DNA from: Microthyrium microscopicum
Lineage: Eukaryota > Ascomycota > Dothideomycetes > Microthyriales > Microthyriaceae
Reading direction: 5' to 3'
Assembly: GCA_010405405.1 (NCBI GenBank)
Contig: MU004230.1
Span: 1,137,744 to 1,201,743, forward strand
Length of the DNA stretch: 64,000 nucleotides
Shown piece by piece: positions 20,061-31,824 of this stretch. The notes under the pieces are model-generated. The model ran no database searches. It saw only the letters and a list, made by a program, of their open reading frames with translations, and was not told where the DNA came from. Numbering within the stretch: the first letter of the stretch is position 1; the number at the start of each line of letters is the position of its first letter. The position numbers and the translations under genes are program-made.

Positions 20061-22838
20061 ATGGATTTCTGGTCACGACTGATCGGAGGAGCTCGCCTTG
20101 GTGATGGAAAGGCATCTGCAGCTTCGAATCCCCAGCAACGACTCCAACGGTTCCGACGGCATTTCGAACAGATCCGAGTATACTAAATGGAGTTCTTGTC
20201 GATGGGTTCTTGCTAATACTAGATCTAGAGTACCTACGATAAAACTCCCCTCCTTCAGTCCGATTCTGCGGCCGCTGAGTCCATCCGCTCTAACCTTTCA
20301 CGCCTCACCACAATCCTTCAAGATGAATCGCGAGCGCCCCAACCACACACCTGCCTATCCTTTGTCGACTCCGCCAACCTCTACACCACCATCGGCCGTA
20401 TCGGCGCCGTCGCCCAAAATGAAGGCATCATTCGTGAAGCCGCTGCGTTCTTCTCCGTCCTCGTCGACAGCGACGATGAAGAATTTCTGTCCAACCGCCG
20501 ATTCGCGCGCGCACTCATGACATTTGTGGACCGCACCTGTGGTTCCGGGAATCTCTATGTTGGTGAAGAGACAGAAGGCGAGATCATCGAGCTACTCTTT
20601 GGCATCGCGGCCAAGATACGGCTAGAGCCACAACTGCTGAACGTGTGGTTTTCAACGAGCGGCGCGCGAGCGCCTGTCGCGGGCGATCAGGGGTTACAGA
20701 ATGCATTTGTGGGAGTTACGTCTAAAGAGGACTTTCCGCTATGCTATCAGCTCATTGACCATGTGCACCATGAAGGTCGGATGGGAGATTTTGCGCGCAC
20801 AGGACTGCTATATGTGTTTGAGACGGCGTCGCGGTCGCAAGCGCTGGAGCAGTGGATTATTGAGAGTGATCTACCGACACTGATGGCTAGTGGGCTGGGC
20901 GCGCTATACAGCCAGTTGAGTAGGAAGCTGTCCATCATACATCCCCAAAGAAGCCTCCCGGTCATATTGCAGCTGTCGGATTATCTATCTTTGGCTCCAC
21001 CGGTGGAAGCGGAGAGCTTATTTTCGGAATATCTGCAGGGTCATTTGGAGACTTTTCTGTCTTATTTGACGTTTTGGCAGGATGTTTTGGAGCATTGCAC
21101 TTCTGCGGATGTCAAACAGACGCTGCTGGATCATTTCCAGATTCTATTTTTGCAGCAGCTCTTATATCCATCTCTACTGGAATCTTCGGATGTAGATGGA
21201 GGCTCTTCAGTAGCGGTGCTGACATATGTTCGGCAAATACTAGTAACATTGGATCATCCAGAATTCGTTCACCTGGTATTACAATACCTCTTAGCATTAC
21301 CGCAAGAAGTCGGGATGGAGATGTCGGTTGTCTCACTGTCACATTATGCGGCCAACAAGCGGAAATCGCTGTTATTATTGGCCAAAACGACAAATGAAGA
21401 AGACGATGCCAGCCCGGATCTATTCAATCTGGCTGATTTAGTCCAAAGCAGCATTCGGTCGAGTAATGTACAGACTACAATTGCTGCTTTGAAGCTCATG
21501 ACCATACTGCTACACAAAGATCACAAGTACGCTCTCAATTCGATTATCAACACCGAACGACCACTCCAGGAAAGCACTCAAAGAACGTATGGTGGCCTCA
21601 ATGCGGAAGTTCAAGCATATATTACCGTAGCTGAGGACATTGCTGGCGAGACTGGTCTTGACGAAGCCTATGAGAGCCACGTCAAAGATGCCCAACGACA
21701 TGTAGAGCTTCACTGCTGCTCAACTCCTCTCCTGACCTTAGAAAGTCTTGGAATACCATCTATGAATGCACTCTCCAACGCAAATGCAAGTAACGCTACA
21801 AATGCTCCACCACACGCTCTCCAACATGGCGACCTCTTCATCACCCAAATACTCTCGCTTGTCGAAAACTTCCTCACCAACAACGTCGAGCTCAACCTGA
21901 GTCTGACCGAAGTCATCCTCACTCTCGCATCTTGCCCCCAACTTCGCCTGGAAGACTGGGCCGCCGTTGATCCACAGCAGTACCACTTCACCGAATCTGC
22001 CCCAGCCAACGACGATGGCGATCTCACTGATCTCCAACGTCTTCAACTTGCGCGCCGCCAACCCACTTGGTCGCCGAAAGCAACTCCCCTCCTGCTCAAT
22101 ACCTTCCACCGCCTCGCTACCAACCTTACATCCCTCCGCCCCCTTTTCCCCTCCCTCTCGCAGCTCATCAACACCCGCAAGCAAGCATTCCGCCTTCATG
22201 ACGAAATCTCTGAAGCCATCATCGCCAGTCCCGCCTCCCGGCCACCTCTCCCATCTACACCTTCACGTAACGAATTCCCAGCCACGCCAACTCCCTCGCG
22301 GTCCCTCGGTGAGGCGCTACAGTCACGCCTCTTCCCTGGACGCACCGCCGACTCTTCACCCAGATCCGACTCACCAAGAGGACTTTCGCCGCGAGGACGC
22401 ACGCCTGCCCGTCCAGACCTGCGCGTTGGTCCAACAAGTTCGCCAAGCCCAGGGCAGCGCGCAGCAAGTTTCTTTGGCAGTCCAGCAGCCGGGCACGCAG
22501 GATCACCAGCAAGGACGGTGAGTGGGGAGGCAAGGCCGGTGGTTGTGGGGCATGCGCCGGAGGAGTTGTTGAGTGATATTATTGAGGGGGCAAATTCGGA
22601 GTTGTTGGGGAAGAAGATCATGTTTCCGCTCCAAAGCACTGGCAAGGTACAAGAAGGTGATGTAGCTGAAGAGTCAGAGGTGGGAGAGGAGGATGAAGAG
22701 AAGGAGACTGGACCAAAGATTGAGGTCAGTTTGAGCCATGTGTTGACGAATATTGTGATTTTACAAGAGTTTATACTCGAGCTGGCGGCGGTGATGCAGG
22801 TGCGCGCAAGCTTATTCGGGGAAGTCGTGTTTGCTTGA
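20061..22838 (+). CDS. FHIP (RAI16-like) subunit of the FTS-Hook-FHIP complex
   Basis: Links early endosomes to dynein through the FTS-Hook-FHIP adaptor; the Aspergillus counterpart is FhipA. Two exons, 20061-20177 and 20229-22838, encode 908 residues. The start MDFWSRLIGGARLGDGKAS and the segment RFRRHFEQIR join across the intron to YDKTPLLQSDSAAESIR. The N-terminal two-thirds is an all-helical RAI16-like region (LYTTIGRIGAVAQNEGIIREA, ARALMTFVDR, LLFGIAAKIRLEPQLLNVWF). A Pro/Ser-rich linker follows at about 690-820, then a conserved final helix (LTNIVILQEFILELAAVMQVRASLF). The splice acceptor could shift by a few codons. Confidence 0.88.
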
Positions 22839-24230
22839 GATTTGCGCGATGGCAGCTTTGTATGCTGCTTTGATACCCATATAGAATTGAAGCTGTGCAG
22901 AAGATATCACTCGAATCTGTAAGTCTACGGATATATGCAAGAAATGGACGATATCGTGAATATCGAATCTGGGGTATATATTTGATCGATTCATACGTTC
23001 CATTTAGTTGTTGTTTCCCACATACTCTGATATTTTCCAGCGAATGCGAAAAGTCCCATCGAGTGCGATAATTCCCATTGAATGCGATACTACTCATCAG
23101 GTCTAATAGGTCCCATCGAATGCGATGTCTCCCATCGTAGCTGAAGAATACAAACAATGGACCGCTGCTACATATCCGGGGCAGGGGATAAACAAAAGTT
23201 ACAACATCAACTTGGCCATTGTTGTAACTTGTATATCCAAGTCTAACTTATTAGCACTTACGTATCGAACTATGCGGGGGTTTCAAAGTAAAAGCCTTTC
23301 GCCTTGCCAAACATTAATACTGACGAGAAAAAAGTGAAAGCACGACAGAGGTTAATATCAAAAGCTCGTCATTTGTTCCGACTTCACCCGCGACCAACCA
23401 AATGCCAGCTCCGATGGCCCGACGTTGATGCAATGGGAGCTGCAGGTCCAAGTTTAAAGGATCTGCGCATTGCTTGTCGTCCTGTTGTTGTCACCAAAAT
23501 CTTTACAACTCCGTCACATGCCCTTTCCAATTCCTACTGCGCCTGGTCCAGCCCTTCACCAGTTCGCATCTCCTAAACGCGACTGGTTGTTCGCCCTACC
23601 TGGTTCCGTTGTCGGCCCTCCAATGCTTGTGCTTTAGAGCTTGTGAGCTGAAGAGCCCAGGGGCGGAAGACCTTCACGATGAGGCTGTTGAACTGCCAAA
23701 TAGTATTGATACTACACGAAGTAGAGTAGAAAGGTCGCGTGTTGAGCAAGGAACTTAGTTCGCGTGCCCAAGAGGCCTCCCTCTAGGAGTAGCAATGGCA
23801 GTAGCCGGTTGGCCGGAAACGAAAAGTATTGATCGTGGAAAAGCATACCATTACCCCGGCTGCCGCACTTAGTCTCTCTCGACCTTGGATGCAGCTTGTC
23901 AGTTTCCACCAACCCTCCCGACCGAGGCAAAGGTTCATTTCGACCCAAGTACCGCCGGCGCACTTTTTTTTGTACTTCCGAAACAAAATCTTGGTTCTAT
24001 TCTTCTCTTCTTCTAATACATCAACTTCTTTCATTTGGCAGTGTGTCCTGTTTGGTGTTCGTTACTCTCCACTCCGTCCGTTCTTAAAGCTCCAGTCGCA
24101 TCGTGAACCCCTTGTCAGCGAGCTTGTACAGCTACAAACCACAATACAATTGAACAGTCACTATTCGTTTTTGAGACTGGTGACTTTGTCCCCTCGATCC
24201 TCGTAGCTTGGAAACGTAAAAGAAATCGCC
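22839..24230. other. Spacer with short repeats and leader of the SFC1-type carrier gene
   Basis: About 1.4 kb without a gene. Imperfect copies of a TCCCATCGAATGCGAT unit lie at 23041-23138. From about 23860 the plus strand turns C/T-rich, consistent with a promoter and 5' UTR. Confidence 0.5.
23054..23138. repeat. Imperfect interspersed TCCCATCGAATGCGAT units
   Basis: Three near copies start at 23054, 23073 and 23111, and a truncated one lies at about 23131, in the 3' region of the FHIP gene. Confidence 0.7.
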
Positions 24231-25563
24231 ATGTCGAAAGAAACAAGAGCTCCCGCTTCGGCGGCGACCAATCTTATAGGTATTACAACCAGAAAAGAGC
24301 TCTGAAGCATCATACTAAAAGTGTTCTCAGCCGGTGGAGGTGCTGGAATGATGGAAGCTCTCATATGTCATCCTCTAGGTATTTCTTACAAGCCAACAAC
24401 CAAAACTGTTATTAACAGAATGTCTAGATACAATCAAAGTCCGCATGCAGCTATCACGACGTGCGCGAGCTCCTGGTGTACGTAGAATCCCACCCTAATG
24501 ATCAGACGAGTCGCGTAGAGTTCAAGGAGAACCACCTAGATTCGAAGCCCTTCTGGACTGTTTAAAATCGGAAGCTAATATTCAAGCTAGGTAAAAGCGC
24601 TTGGATTCATAGGAACTGGTGCCTCGATTGTAAAGAGAGAAACCGCGCTTGGTCTATACAAAGGTCTCGGAGCTGTTCTGACGGGTATCGTACCGAAGAT
24701 GGCTATTCGATTTACCTCGTACGAGCAATATAAGCAATTACTGGCAAAAGATGGAATGACGACGGCTGGTGGTACTTTTATTGGTGAGTTTGTCTTGACG
24801 TTCAGTCGTAGGAGCAACGAGGTTGAAGATTGATCATTTCCGAGACCTTAGACCAGCTTTTCTGTTTCAAGTCATACGTTAGAAGATGCTAATTCATTGG
24901 ATAGCCGGTCTCGCAGCAGGTGTCACAGAAGCAGCGTTAGTGGTAACACCAATGGAAGTCATCAAAATCAGACTTCAAGCTCAACAGCACTCCATGGCTG
25001 ATCCTCTCGACATTCCGAAATACCGCAATGCCGCACACTGTTTATACACCGTAGTCAAGGAAGAAGGCCCTATGACATTGTGGCGAGGAGTGTCACTTAC
25101 AGCATTAAGGCAAGGCACAAACCAAGCTGGTATGCTTTATATGAACACTTTTCAATCAGATTACAGCACTAACCCGTATACAGCTAACTTCACTGCCTAC
25201 TCTTACCTCCGAACGAAATTAGCAGAGCACCATAAAGGGGAAGCTATTCCTGGATGGCAAACATCCATTATAGGACTCATTTCCGGTGCAATGGGTCCCT
25301 TCTCCAATGCTCCCATCGACACCATCAAAACCCGTCTCCAAAAAGCCACCGCTCAACCAGGCGAATCAGCCGTCAAACGAATCGTCAATATCGCGTCAGA
25401 TATGTGGAAGACAGAAGGTGTACAGAGTTTCTACAAGGGAATCACACCCCGAGTGATGCGTGTTGCTCCAGGCCAAGCAGTTACCTTCACCGTGTACGAA
25501 TATGTTCGAGCAATCTTGGAAAAGACAAAAGAAATGCCGATCGCCGACAAGTTTGAGGAATAA
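24231..25563 (+). CDS. SFC1: Mitochondrial succinate-fumarate carrier
   Basis: Inner-membrane exchanger of cytosolic succinate for fumarate, needed for growth on acetate or ethanol (yeast Sfc1/Acr1, Aspergillus AcuL). Six exons: 24231-24279, 24331-24378, 24428-24477, 24591-24783, 24905-25129 and 25184-25563; 314 residues. The three carrier signatures are HPLDTIKVR, TPMEVIKIR and APIDTIKTR. Diagnostic stretches ALGLYKGLGAVLTGIVPKMAIRF and RQGTNQAANFTAYSYL (spanning the last junction) match the Sfc1 subgroup rather than citrate or dicarboxylate carriers. All junctions keep phase. High intron density near the 5' end is usual for this gene. Confidence 0.94.
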
Positions 25564-25779
25564 GCTTCCATAACGGACTGGCTACCAGATTTCATATTCT
25601 CATTTTTCATGTTGAAAGCATTTTGAACTGGTGTTTGGCCATGCAGGACTCTGAACGATTCAAGAGACCTAGCATTACTGTGTAGAGAAAATCTGGGCAG
25701 CATGATATACGTGCTGCTACATAGCTTTGGCGATTCGGATCTGTGTATTAATTGATATCCTATAAAACATCAATTCAAA

Positions 25780-26436
25780 CTAAGCTTTCGACACGACTTT
25801 TCTCACTGTGTCCAAATCCAGCTCCCCCTTCTTACCCCAGCCGCCCTGTCCACTCTTGACTGTAGGTCTGAACTCTTCATACATATGAAAGGCTGCTTTA
25901 TTCAAGTCCTCAAGACCATCTGAACTCCAGCTCTGCAGACTTTCTTCAAACACTTTCCTCACGTCCTCATACCGATCACCAAACTTCTTGCTCAGCAACT
26001 CCTCCTTCGCAGGCTTCATATCGCTCTTCTTCAGCTTGAAATGCATGACCTCCAGACGCTCAGATTTTGCTGACTTTTTGGTCGAGTCTTTCTCATCTTT
26101 ATCCTTCTCTTCAATCACGCCGATAGATTTGCCTTTAGCCACTGCACAGAGTCGCGCAACTGAGGTTCCGGCGCTCAGACATGTGGACCAAGGTAGATCC
26201 GGGTGGACTTTGTGTGCTACACATGCGCCCCATAGCTGAAGGACTGGAGAGCGATTGATCAAAACAACCGAGGAGGATGATTTTGATGGAGTCTTTTGCC
26301 GCTTCGAAGTTGTAGTTGATTTTGCTTCAGAGGTATCAGGTTCCTTGCGTTTGCGAGAGACGTTGGCTGGAGTTTTTGTCTTTGCTGGAGCTTTCGATGC
26401 CTCAGCCTTTGAGGCGGCGGACCTAGTTGTGACCAT
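25780..26436 (-). CDS. Basic nuclear-looking protein of unknown function
   Basis: Single exon, 218 residues. The first 55 are Lys/Arg/Ser/Thr-rich with a bipartite nuclear signal (SRKRKEP, SKRQKTPSK). A globular segment (about 58-108) begins RSPVLQLWGACVAHKVHPD and contains VARLCAVAKGKSIGVIE. A charged linker and a C-terminal helix-rich part (KKFGDRYEDVRKVFEESLQSW, AFHMYEEFRP) follow. It resembles a small conserved eukaryotic domain starting with a P-V-L-x-L-W motif, but I cannot assign a function. It converges on the carrier gene with a 216-base spacer. Confidence 0.75.
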   Translation of the reverse strand: MVTTRSAASKAEASKAPAKTKTPANVSRKRKEPDTSEAKSTTTSKRQKTPSKSSSSVVLINRSPVLQLWGACVAHKVHPDLPWSTCLSAGTSVARLCAVAKGKSIGVIEEKDKDEKDSTKKSAKSERLEVMHFKLKKSDMKPAKEELLSKKFGDRYEDVRKVFEESLQSWSSDGLEDLNKAAFHMYEEFRPTVKSGQGGWGKKGELDLDTVRKVVSKA

Positions 26437-26973
26437 GATTTCGAGATTTTGGAGAGTGTACTTGACTAAGTTTCGATTCTACCGGTTGTTTGTTATGTGG
26501 CAGGTGGTCAAACATTCGTGAGTGACGTAGAGGTCACAACACAAGGGATATCTCGGAGTTAGCTCCGGGAATTTCAGAGTCAGTCCACGCTTTCATTTTT
26601 CGTCTCATATTTATGTAACTTTCAATAGTTGTGTTTTAGCAAAATGAGAACTCCAGAGAAATGCATTACAAGCATGTGGAATATGTGGTTGAATGGTACA
26701 ACAATCATACACGATCAGCAAGTTCTTGTCAAACACTGGACTTTCATGAGCTAAATTGATATAGGTTGTTAATAAAATACCAATGAGAATTATGCGTTAT
26801 TACCACTACCTTATAAACCAGGATACGCCCTACATCTATACTCGGTACTGCCGCCACCGAACTTTTGCACCATGAACAAATCAATCCATTTTAGACTGGG
26901 TTGTTGATGTCTGTCAATCTTGTCTCCTCCTCGAGACTGAAGCCTCGAAGCGCGGATGAGACACTAGTTACCT
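26437..26973. other. Spacer between two minus-strand genes
   Basis: About 540 AT-rich bases holding the promoter of the 218-residue gene and the 3' UTR of the SAP-like gene. No other signal was seen. Confidence 0.5.
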
Positions 26974-28531
26974 TCAAAGACGACTGGAATCAAGTTCTGC
27001 GGGGTCAGGCATCCATTTTCGACGCTTCGCAGGTCTCTCGCCGTCTTCATCATTCTCGTTCTGTTCAGAGCGTGCAGCAATATCGAGACCTCTTGTAGCA
27101 TAGGGAGCAGCCTCTGCACCAGTCGAAATCGCAGGTGAGGAAGCTCGTGCAGCGTCATCTTCCTTGACCTTGGCAAGCCATTGGACTTTCTTCCACCTGG
27201 AAGTGCCAGTGAGACTCAATCCACGAGCTACAAGCAGAGCTTTGATCTCCTTGATTGTCTTATGTGCATAGGGATCAGATAAATCATCTTTGCTGGGGCG
27301 AGAAGTTTTGTTTAGTCGCGGTCTTAGAGTTTCGGCACGTGTTGGACTTGCTGCGAGAGTCGTAGATATATTTGCTTGCTTACCAGCAGACTGAGGTCGT
27401 GGTGGAGTGGTTGGTTTGGCGATTTCATACCCAGTGCTATCATCAAAAAAGTCCTTCTCACTCCAGTTATCTTTGAAAGGTTCGTTTTCGCCGTCAAAGT
27501 ACCCAGAATTGTCGGGGGCATCGGCCTCTTCGCCTTCTCGTATGATAGATTCCTCTTCAAGTTTAGTAGTCTCCGCCTCTTGGAGCAAAATTATCTGTTC
27601 TCGTATCCATCTGATGAGCAGCGAGTGGCCATATTCAGATACACCAGGCTTTCGCAGGCTGTGATAAAGCAGATACTCGATGAAAGTCAGCTTTTCTGAC
27701 TGCTCTTTGGGGTCTTTCAAAAAGTATTTGAACGATATCCTGTTCGTTGTTGAAGAACTGGAAGATCCTAAAAAGCCGCCAGTTTCGCGCGATCTACTTG
27801 CAAGATACGGCCATAGTAGACGACCAAACTCTGGCGTTTTTTCATCTTTTGCGTTCCTGGCCTCCGTAGCAGATTCTTCTCTCACTTCGTGCTGCGGCTT
27901 TTGGGAATCTTGAGCTTTGAACCCTTCCTCGTAAACCCCTAGAATGTTCGTGATTTGCCTTGGCAGCGGACCTTTGTCTCCTGGTTCCAGATATCCCTTG
28001 AAACTTTCAATCGCTTCTGGGCTGTCTTGGTTCCTGATGTTTTGTTGGAATGTACGGAATTGCATCCAATCCCCTAGCTGACGCATGAATACTCGCCATT
28101 CGGCAGAATCACCTTGCTGCCAATATGGCAATACGTATCCCCATTTGTCTTCATAACGATGTTGCAAGACAGTCGCATACAGCTGGAGTGGGTGTGAAGG
28201 TCTACCGCCTTCGCTCAACAGGATATGATATGCTTCACCCTCCTGTTGCTCTTCTAACTCCTTCACAGATAGCTCAGATTTGTCAAGCTTTGTTGCGTTC
28301 TTTGTATTTCCTTTACCCAGTCGAGATGACCAAGCTTGCTGCAATTCCGCAGAAAGGGTTGTTCGTTTGATAGTCGACGTGACTGATATGTCAACTTCCT
28401 TGGTGAAGCGCTGCGCTTCTTCATCATCGTCCGACACTGCCGACCTGGTTCCAAAAAATTAGTTTATGATAACACGTTGAATATGGTATAATTAAAACTT
28501 ACCTTTTGTGTTCGTGGTGGATTTCCGACAT
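26974..28531 (-). CDS. Nuclear protein with SAP-like segment, function unknown
   Basis: Two exons: 28503-28531 encodes MSEIHHEHKR, then after a 58-base intron 26974-28444; 499 residues. The middle (about 60-290) is helical and Trp-rich (EDKWGYVLPYWQQGDSAEWRVFMRQLGDWMQF as two adjoining stretches) and recalls conserved fungal proteins without a known role. An acidic linker follows. At about 400-445 lies a SAP-like helix pair (HKTIKEIKALLVARGLSLTG, then RWKKVQWLAKVKED), a fold that usually binds DNA or RNA. The C-terminus has a nuclear signal (RPAKRRKW). Coding confidence is high, function low. Confidence 0.8.
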
Positions 28532-28954
28532 ACTTGTCCCGCAAACTTCAAAATTTAATCTCTGGAATGCTTTATTGTACTGCAAATTTCCAAGTGAGTT
28601 GATACGGTGTTCAATTAAAGAAGTTTGAACTTGAAAAGTGCAAGTGAAAGAACGCCGGAAATGGTCGAACAAGGCTGAAAGCAGCGATAAGGCTGGATGG
28701 GCGCGCTAGCGCACCACGCGATCACGCTAGCCCCATGCGACGCTAGTAGCTGCACGCAACGCTAGTCGACCAGCGATGCGGGGACCCCTGTACAAGCATC
28801 GTCATCACTCCATAATAACATGACTATTATTCTGGATGGAAGAAAAATATGTGAGTAGGAATCGGGAATTCGTGAATTCATTACTATCATAACAAGTATT
28901 GTAACATTGACGTCCACCCCAATGCATGTTGATTTCTCTTCGAGTCATGTTGAT
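28532..28954. other. Spacer with a GC-rich CGCTAG cluster
   Basis: About 420 bases. Positions 28695-28785 are much richer in G+C than the flanks and carry CGCTAG four times, at 28704, 28725, 28741 and 28760. No ORF was seen. Confidence 0.5.
28704..28765. repeat. CGCTAG cluster
   Basis: Four CGCTAG hexamers spaced 21, 16 and 19 bases apart inside a local GC-rich patch. Confidence 0.7.
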
Positions 28955-29220
28955 TTAGTTGTGCTTGACGTAGTTGTTGAAGAGGCTACCCAAGACGCCG
29001 GGCTTTGAATGTGTAGCATCTTGTTTATGGTCATCGACGCTTCCCTTTCCATCGTTCACTTTTCGAAATCCCTGATAGCGTTCGATGGACTGTTCTTTGT
29101 TAGTTCGTGGCAGAGTCAAAGAGGTGTGACAACACTTACGGAGCGGCGACGTGAAGACTCTTCGGCTGGAGCAGTAGATCCCACGCCTTGTTGCTGTTGT
29201 TGTTGTGCGTTGTCAGACAT
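28955..29220 (-). CDS. Small two-exon conserved-looking protein, unknown function
   Basis: Exon 1 (29140-29220) encodes MSDNAQQQQQQGVG through ESSRRRS. A 50-base intron with a GTAAGT donor and CAG acceptor follows. Exon 2 (28955-29089) encodes SIERYQGFRKVNDGKGSV and a tail ending LGSLFNNYVKHN. The total is 71 residues, hydrophilic, with no signal peptide. The phase-0 join gives SRRRSSIERY, a possible basophilic kinase site. It resembles the short, disordered, stress- or conidiation-linked proteins common in filamentous fungi, but that is only a guess. Each exon alone is too short for standard ORF filters. Confidence 0.7.
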
Positions 29221-30133
29221 GATGTTTGAGGTTGATATATCGGCGTTGGTGAAATTGATTTGAGGTAGTTATCAGTAGGTAGTAGATGTGTAGATGTGTA
29301 GATGAGAGATGAGGTTGAGAATCGTTGGACTGAACGGGCATGTATGCACTTATGAAGGCAACTCGACTGTCAGCTGCGTTGTAAGCATTCTGTAAGCTAC
29401 GATCCATGAAAGGGTTCAGTCTCCTGATGCTCGCTTTGTTTGATGCGCTAACCATGCTAGTGATGTTGTGTAATCCATATGATTGGTATGATTGAATTCT
29501 TTGGCGATTCGAAATGAGGCCTCGATCTACAGATATTCCCCACTTAAGCTCAAAAAGTTATAGTGTTCTATCTTCGGTTTCGATGACCAGTTGGATTTTA
29601 CATCATTGCCTATCAATTGGAGATAAGCCTTGTGCGATCTCAATATCCTTATGTCGCATCCCCAGTGATGATTCGCTAACCTCGCTCTATGTGGTGGTCA
29701 TGACGCCTTGAACTATTATTAGTAGGGATAGTGCATAGACATCGGAATTTACTCCTAACACATTCCCCAGGATAAGATCATCGGGCTGCTGACGACTTGA
29801 ATATGCCATCGTCAAGGACTGGAGTGCAAGTGTTTCTTGCTACCTGTTAGGACTAACGACAACATGCCAACCATTTGCACGAGTCAATTACACGTGCTCA
29901 TCACAACGGACAATTATTGATGTGGTAAGCAAGGGAAGCGCGATTGGGTGGCATGAAATTTAACTCGGCTATTTTCACGTTAGGAAATCAATAGTCACCA
30001 AAGGAGAGGAACACACAAGTATTGATCAAATCAGTATTTGATATTGAAGCTATTTGAGAAATATGGCATCGAGATGTCCATAAGAGAAGAGAAATTATCC
30101 AAGTACTCGCACCACAGCAGACCCAGTGCCATC
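29221..30133. other. Spacer between the 71-residue gene and the GH16 gene
   Basis: About 910 bases of promoter on the left and GH16 3' region on the right. A TAGATGTG microrepeat occurs near 29283-29305. No gene is supported. Confidence 0.5.
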
Positions 30134-31162
30134 TTACTCATATATCCTGACACTGTTGATGAGCCAGTACACATCAGTGAAAGCTCCTGGGTTGTTGGTC
30201 ACATACTCGTCGCAAGTAGGCGCGAGCTTACTGCAAACTGGGTTGCTTGACCAAACTCCACCAGCCCAAGCTCCACAGAAATCAGTGTTAATGATAACTT
30301 GCAAGTCCTTGAAGTGACTGGTGACGGCATTAGTTGCGAAAACAGCATTGGGGGTTCCCCAAGTGCTGCCGGTGCTTACGGTTGGGTTGGACAGAGAAGC
30401 TGCTGCGATATCAGCAGGAATCTTGTCCCGAGGGAAGAACCAGATTTTGATACCATCTGGTTGGATAAGAGTTGCGAAGACACCGCCTCCGTTATTGTTG
30501 AAAGCGGTGCCATAAGAGCCAGCCGAGGGAACATCTTGAATACCGCAGCCAGAATTTGTTGGCTGGTCGGAAGCAGTGACGTCGCAGTTGGCAGTTACTA
30601 TCTTACCTTTCATCGAGGCCTGGGTCTGGGTATCGTTGCTGAGCTTGATACCGGAGGTGGTATGCAGAGTATAGCTGTTGGCATCTGCATTGTTGACACC
30701 TTCGAGAATATCAATCTCGCCAGACTTTGGCCAATCCGCGCCAGTACCAAGAAGCCAGAATGCTGGCCAAGATCCACAAACAGGGGCAGGCATGTGCAGA
30801 ATGTCTACGATGACAAGGCCGAGGTTGACTTTTGGCTTGCTCTCAATTCTGACTGATTGTCTGCCATTGGGAGCCTTGTTCACGGAGTCTACAGTCAGTA
30901 AGATGGGGTCTGTTGGGCCAGCATTTGGCACACCTTGAGCAAAGCCAGCGAGAGTACCGTTGGCCGTTTGGGCATCAACATACTGGACGTGTCCATTGGT
31001 CGGATCAGGTCCAGAGTAGAAGTTCCACTCATCGAAGAAGTGGAGGCCAGAGAGATCATACTTCATCTGAAGCATGGTATCGGTAGGAAGTGCTAATGCA
31101 CGCTGGATGAACGTGCTAAGAATGATTAGCGCGTGGATGAGATGCATCGTGAGTACCAGCAT
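30134..31162 (-). CDS. Secreted GH16 beta-glucanase
   Basis: Glycoside hydrolase family 16 protein, likely an endo-1,3(4)-beta-glucanase acting on laminarin- or lichenan-type glucans. Single exon, 342 residues. The start at 31162 was chosen because it gives a hydrophobic signal peptide ending RALA before LPTDTM; the upstream frame is open for 60 more codons but looks like leader. The catalytic signature is GEIDILEG with Glu149 (nucleophile), Asp151 and Glu154 (acid/base), preceded by the substrate-cleft SWPAFWLLG. Cys-rich loops (SGCGIQDV, NPVCSKLAPTCDEY) are usual in the fungal endo-glucanase subgroup. There is no CBM or GPI signal. It may act on plant, algal or fungal walls. Confidence 0.9.
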   Translation of the reverse strand: MLVLTMHLIHALIILSTFIQRALALPTDTMLQMKYDLSGLHFFDEWNFYSGPDPTNGHVQYVDAQTANGTLAGFAQGVPNAGPTDPILLTVDSVNKAPNGRQSVRIESKPKVNLGLVIVDILHMPAPVCGSWPAFWLLGTGADWPKSGEIDILEGVNNADANSYTLHTTSGIKLSNDTQTQASMKGKIVTANCDVTASDQPTNSGCGIQDVPSAGSYGTAFNNNGGGVFATLIQPDGIKIWFFPRDKIPADIAAASLSNPTVSTGSTWGTPNAVFATNAVTSHFKDLQVIINTDFCGAWAGGVWSSNPVCSKLAPTCDEYVTNNPGAFTDVYWLINSVRIYE

Positions 31163-31824
31163 CTTGTGATAAGATATCGTGCGGAAGTTAGAGATTTTGC
31201 TTGAAGTCGATTGCTGAATTGGGCCGCTTTCAAACGTTCTTTGGACAAGTCGCTGTAAACGATTTGATCTGACATTGCTAAGATAACGATTGCAACGTCT
31301 TAAATGCTTTCGAAGAAGAGATATATAAAAAGATAGTATCATCAGTGCTCTCCTTTACTTGCGTGACTAGAGTCTTTATAGCCAGCACAAACAAAGAAAT
31401 TCAGCGTCTTACATCGTCTTTTGGTAGATTGAGACAAAGTCTTTGTGTGTATCGTAGCTGACAGCCTACAGGTGCGCGATGAGAGAATTCGATACCGCAA
31501 CAGTAAAACTCGTTAGGTCTACTTCTCTTTACTATGATACCGTTCTTCTATCTTCCCACAGTTTTTGTCGATCTATCCCGGCGAAACTCAAAATTAATTG
31601 CATGGTCCAGTCTTCGCCATTTGAAACTGCCTGCCTTTGCCTGCCATAGGATATATACAGTACTTTTCTTTCCATGATGATCAATCAACCGGTAACAAGC
31701 ATTGAAATAGACGAAATGATTCTGACGGACGGACCGTTATGTTCGCTCAGTCCGCAGGAATGAAGTAGCGATCGCTGAATAGCCACATTTATTGTATCAC
31801 AGAAATATCTACCGGAGATGAGTA
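31163..31824. other. Spacer upstream of the GH16 gene
   Basis: About 660 bases with the GH16 promoter (TATA element annotated separately) and the 3' end of the hydrolase gene. No ORF was seen. Confidence 0.5.
31319..31328 (-). promoter_or_regulatory. TATA box of the GH16 gene
   Basis: The minus strand reads TTTTTATATAT about 160 bases upstream of the chosen start, placing transcription start near 31290 and leaving a leader of about 130 bases. Confidence 0.5.
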
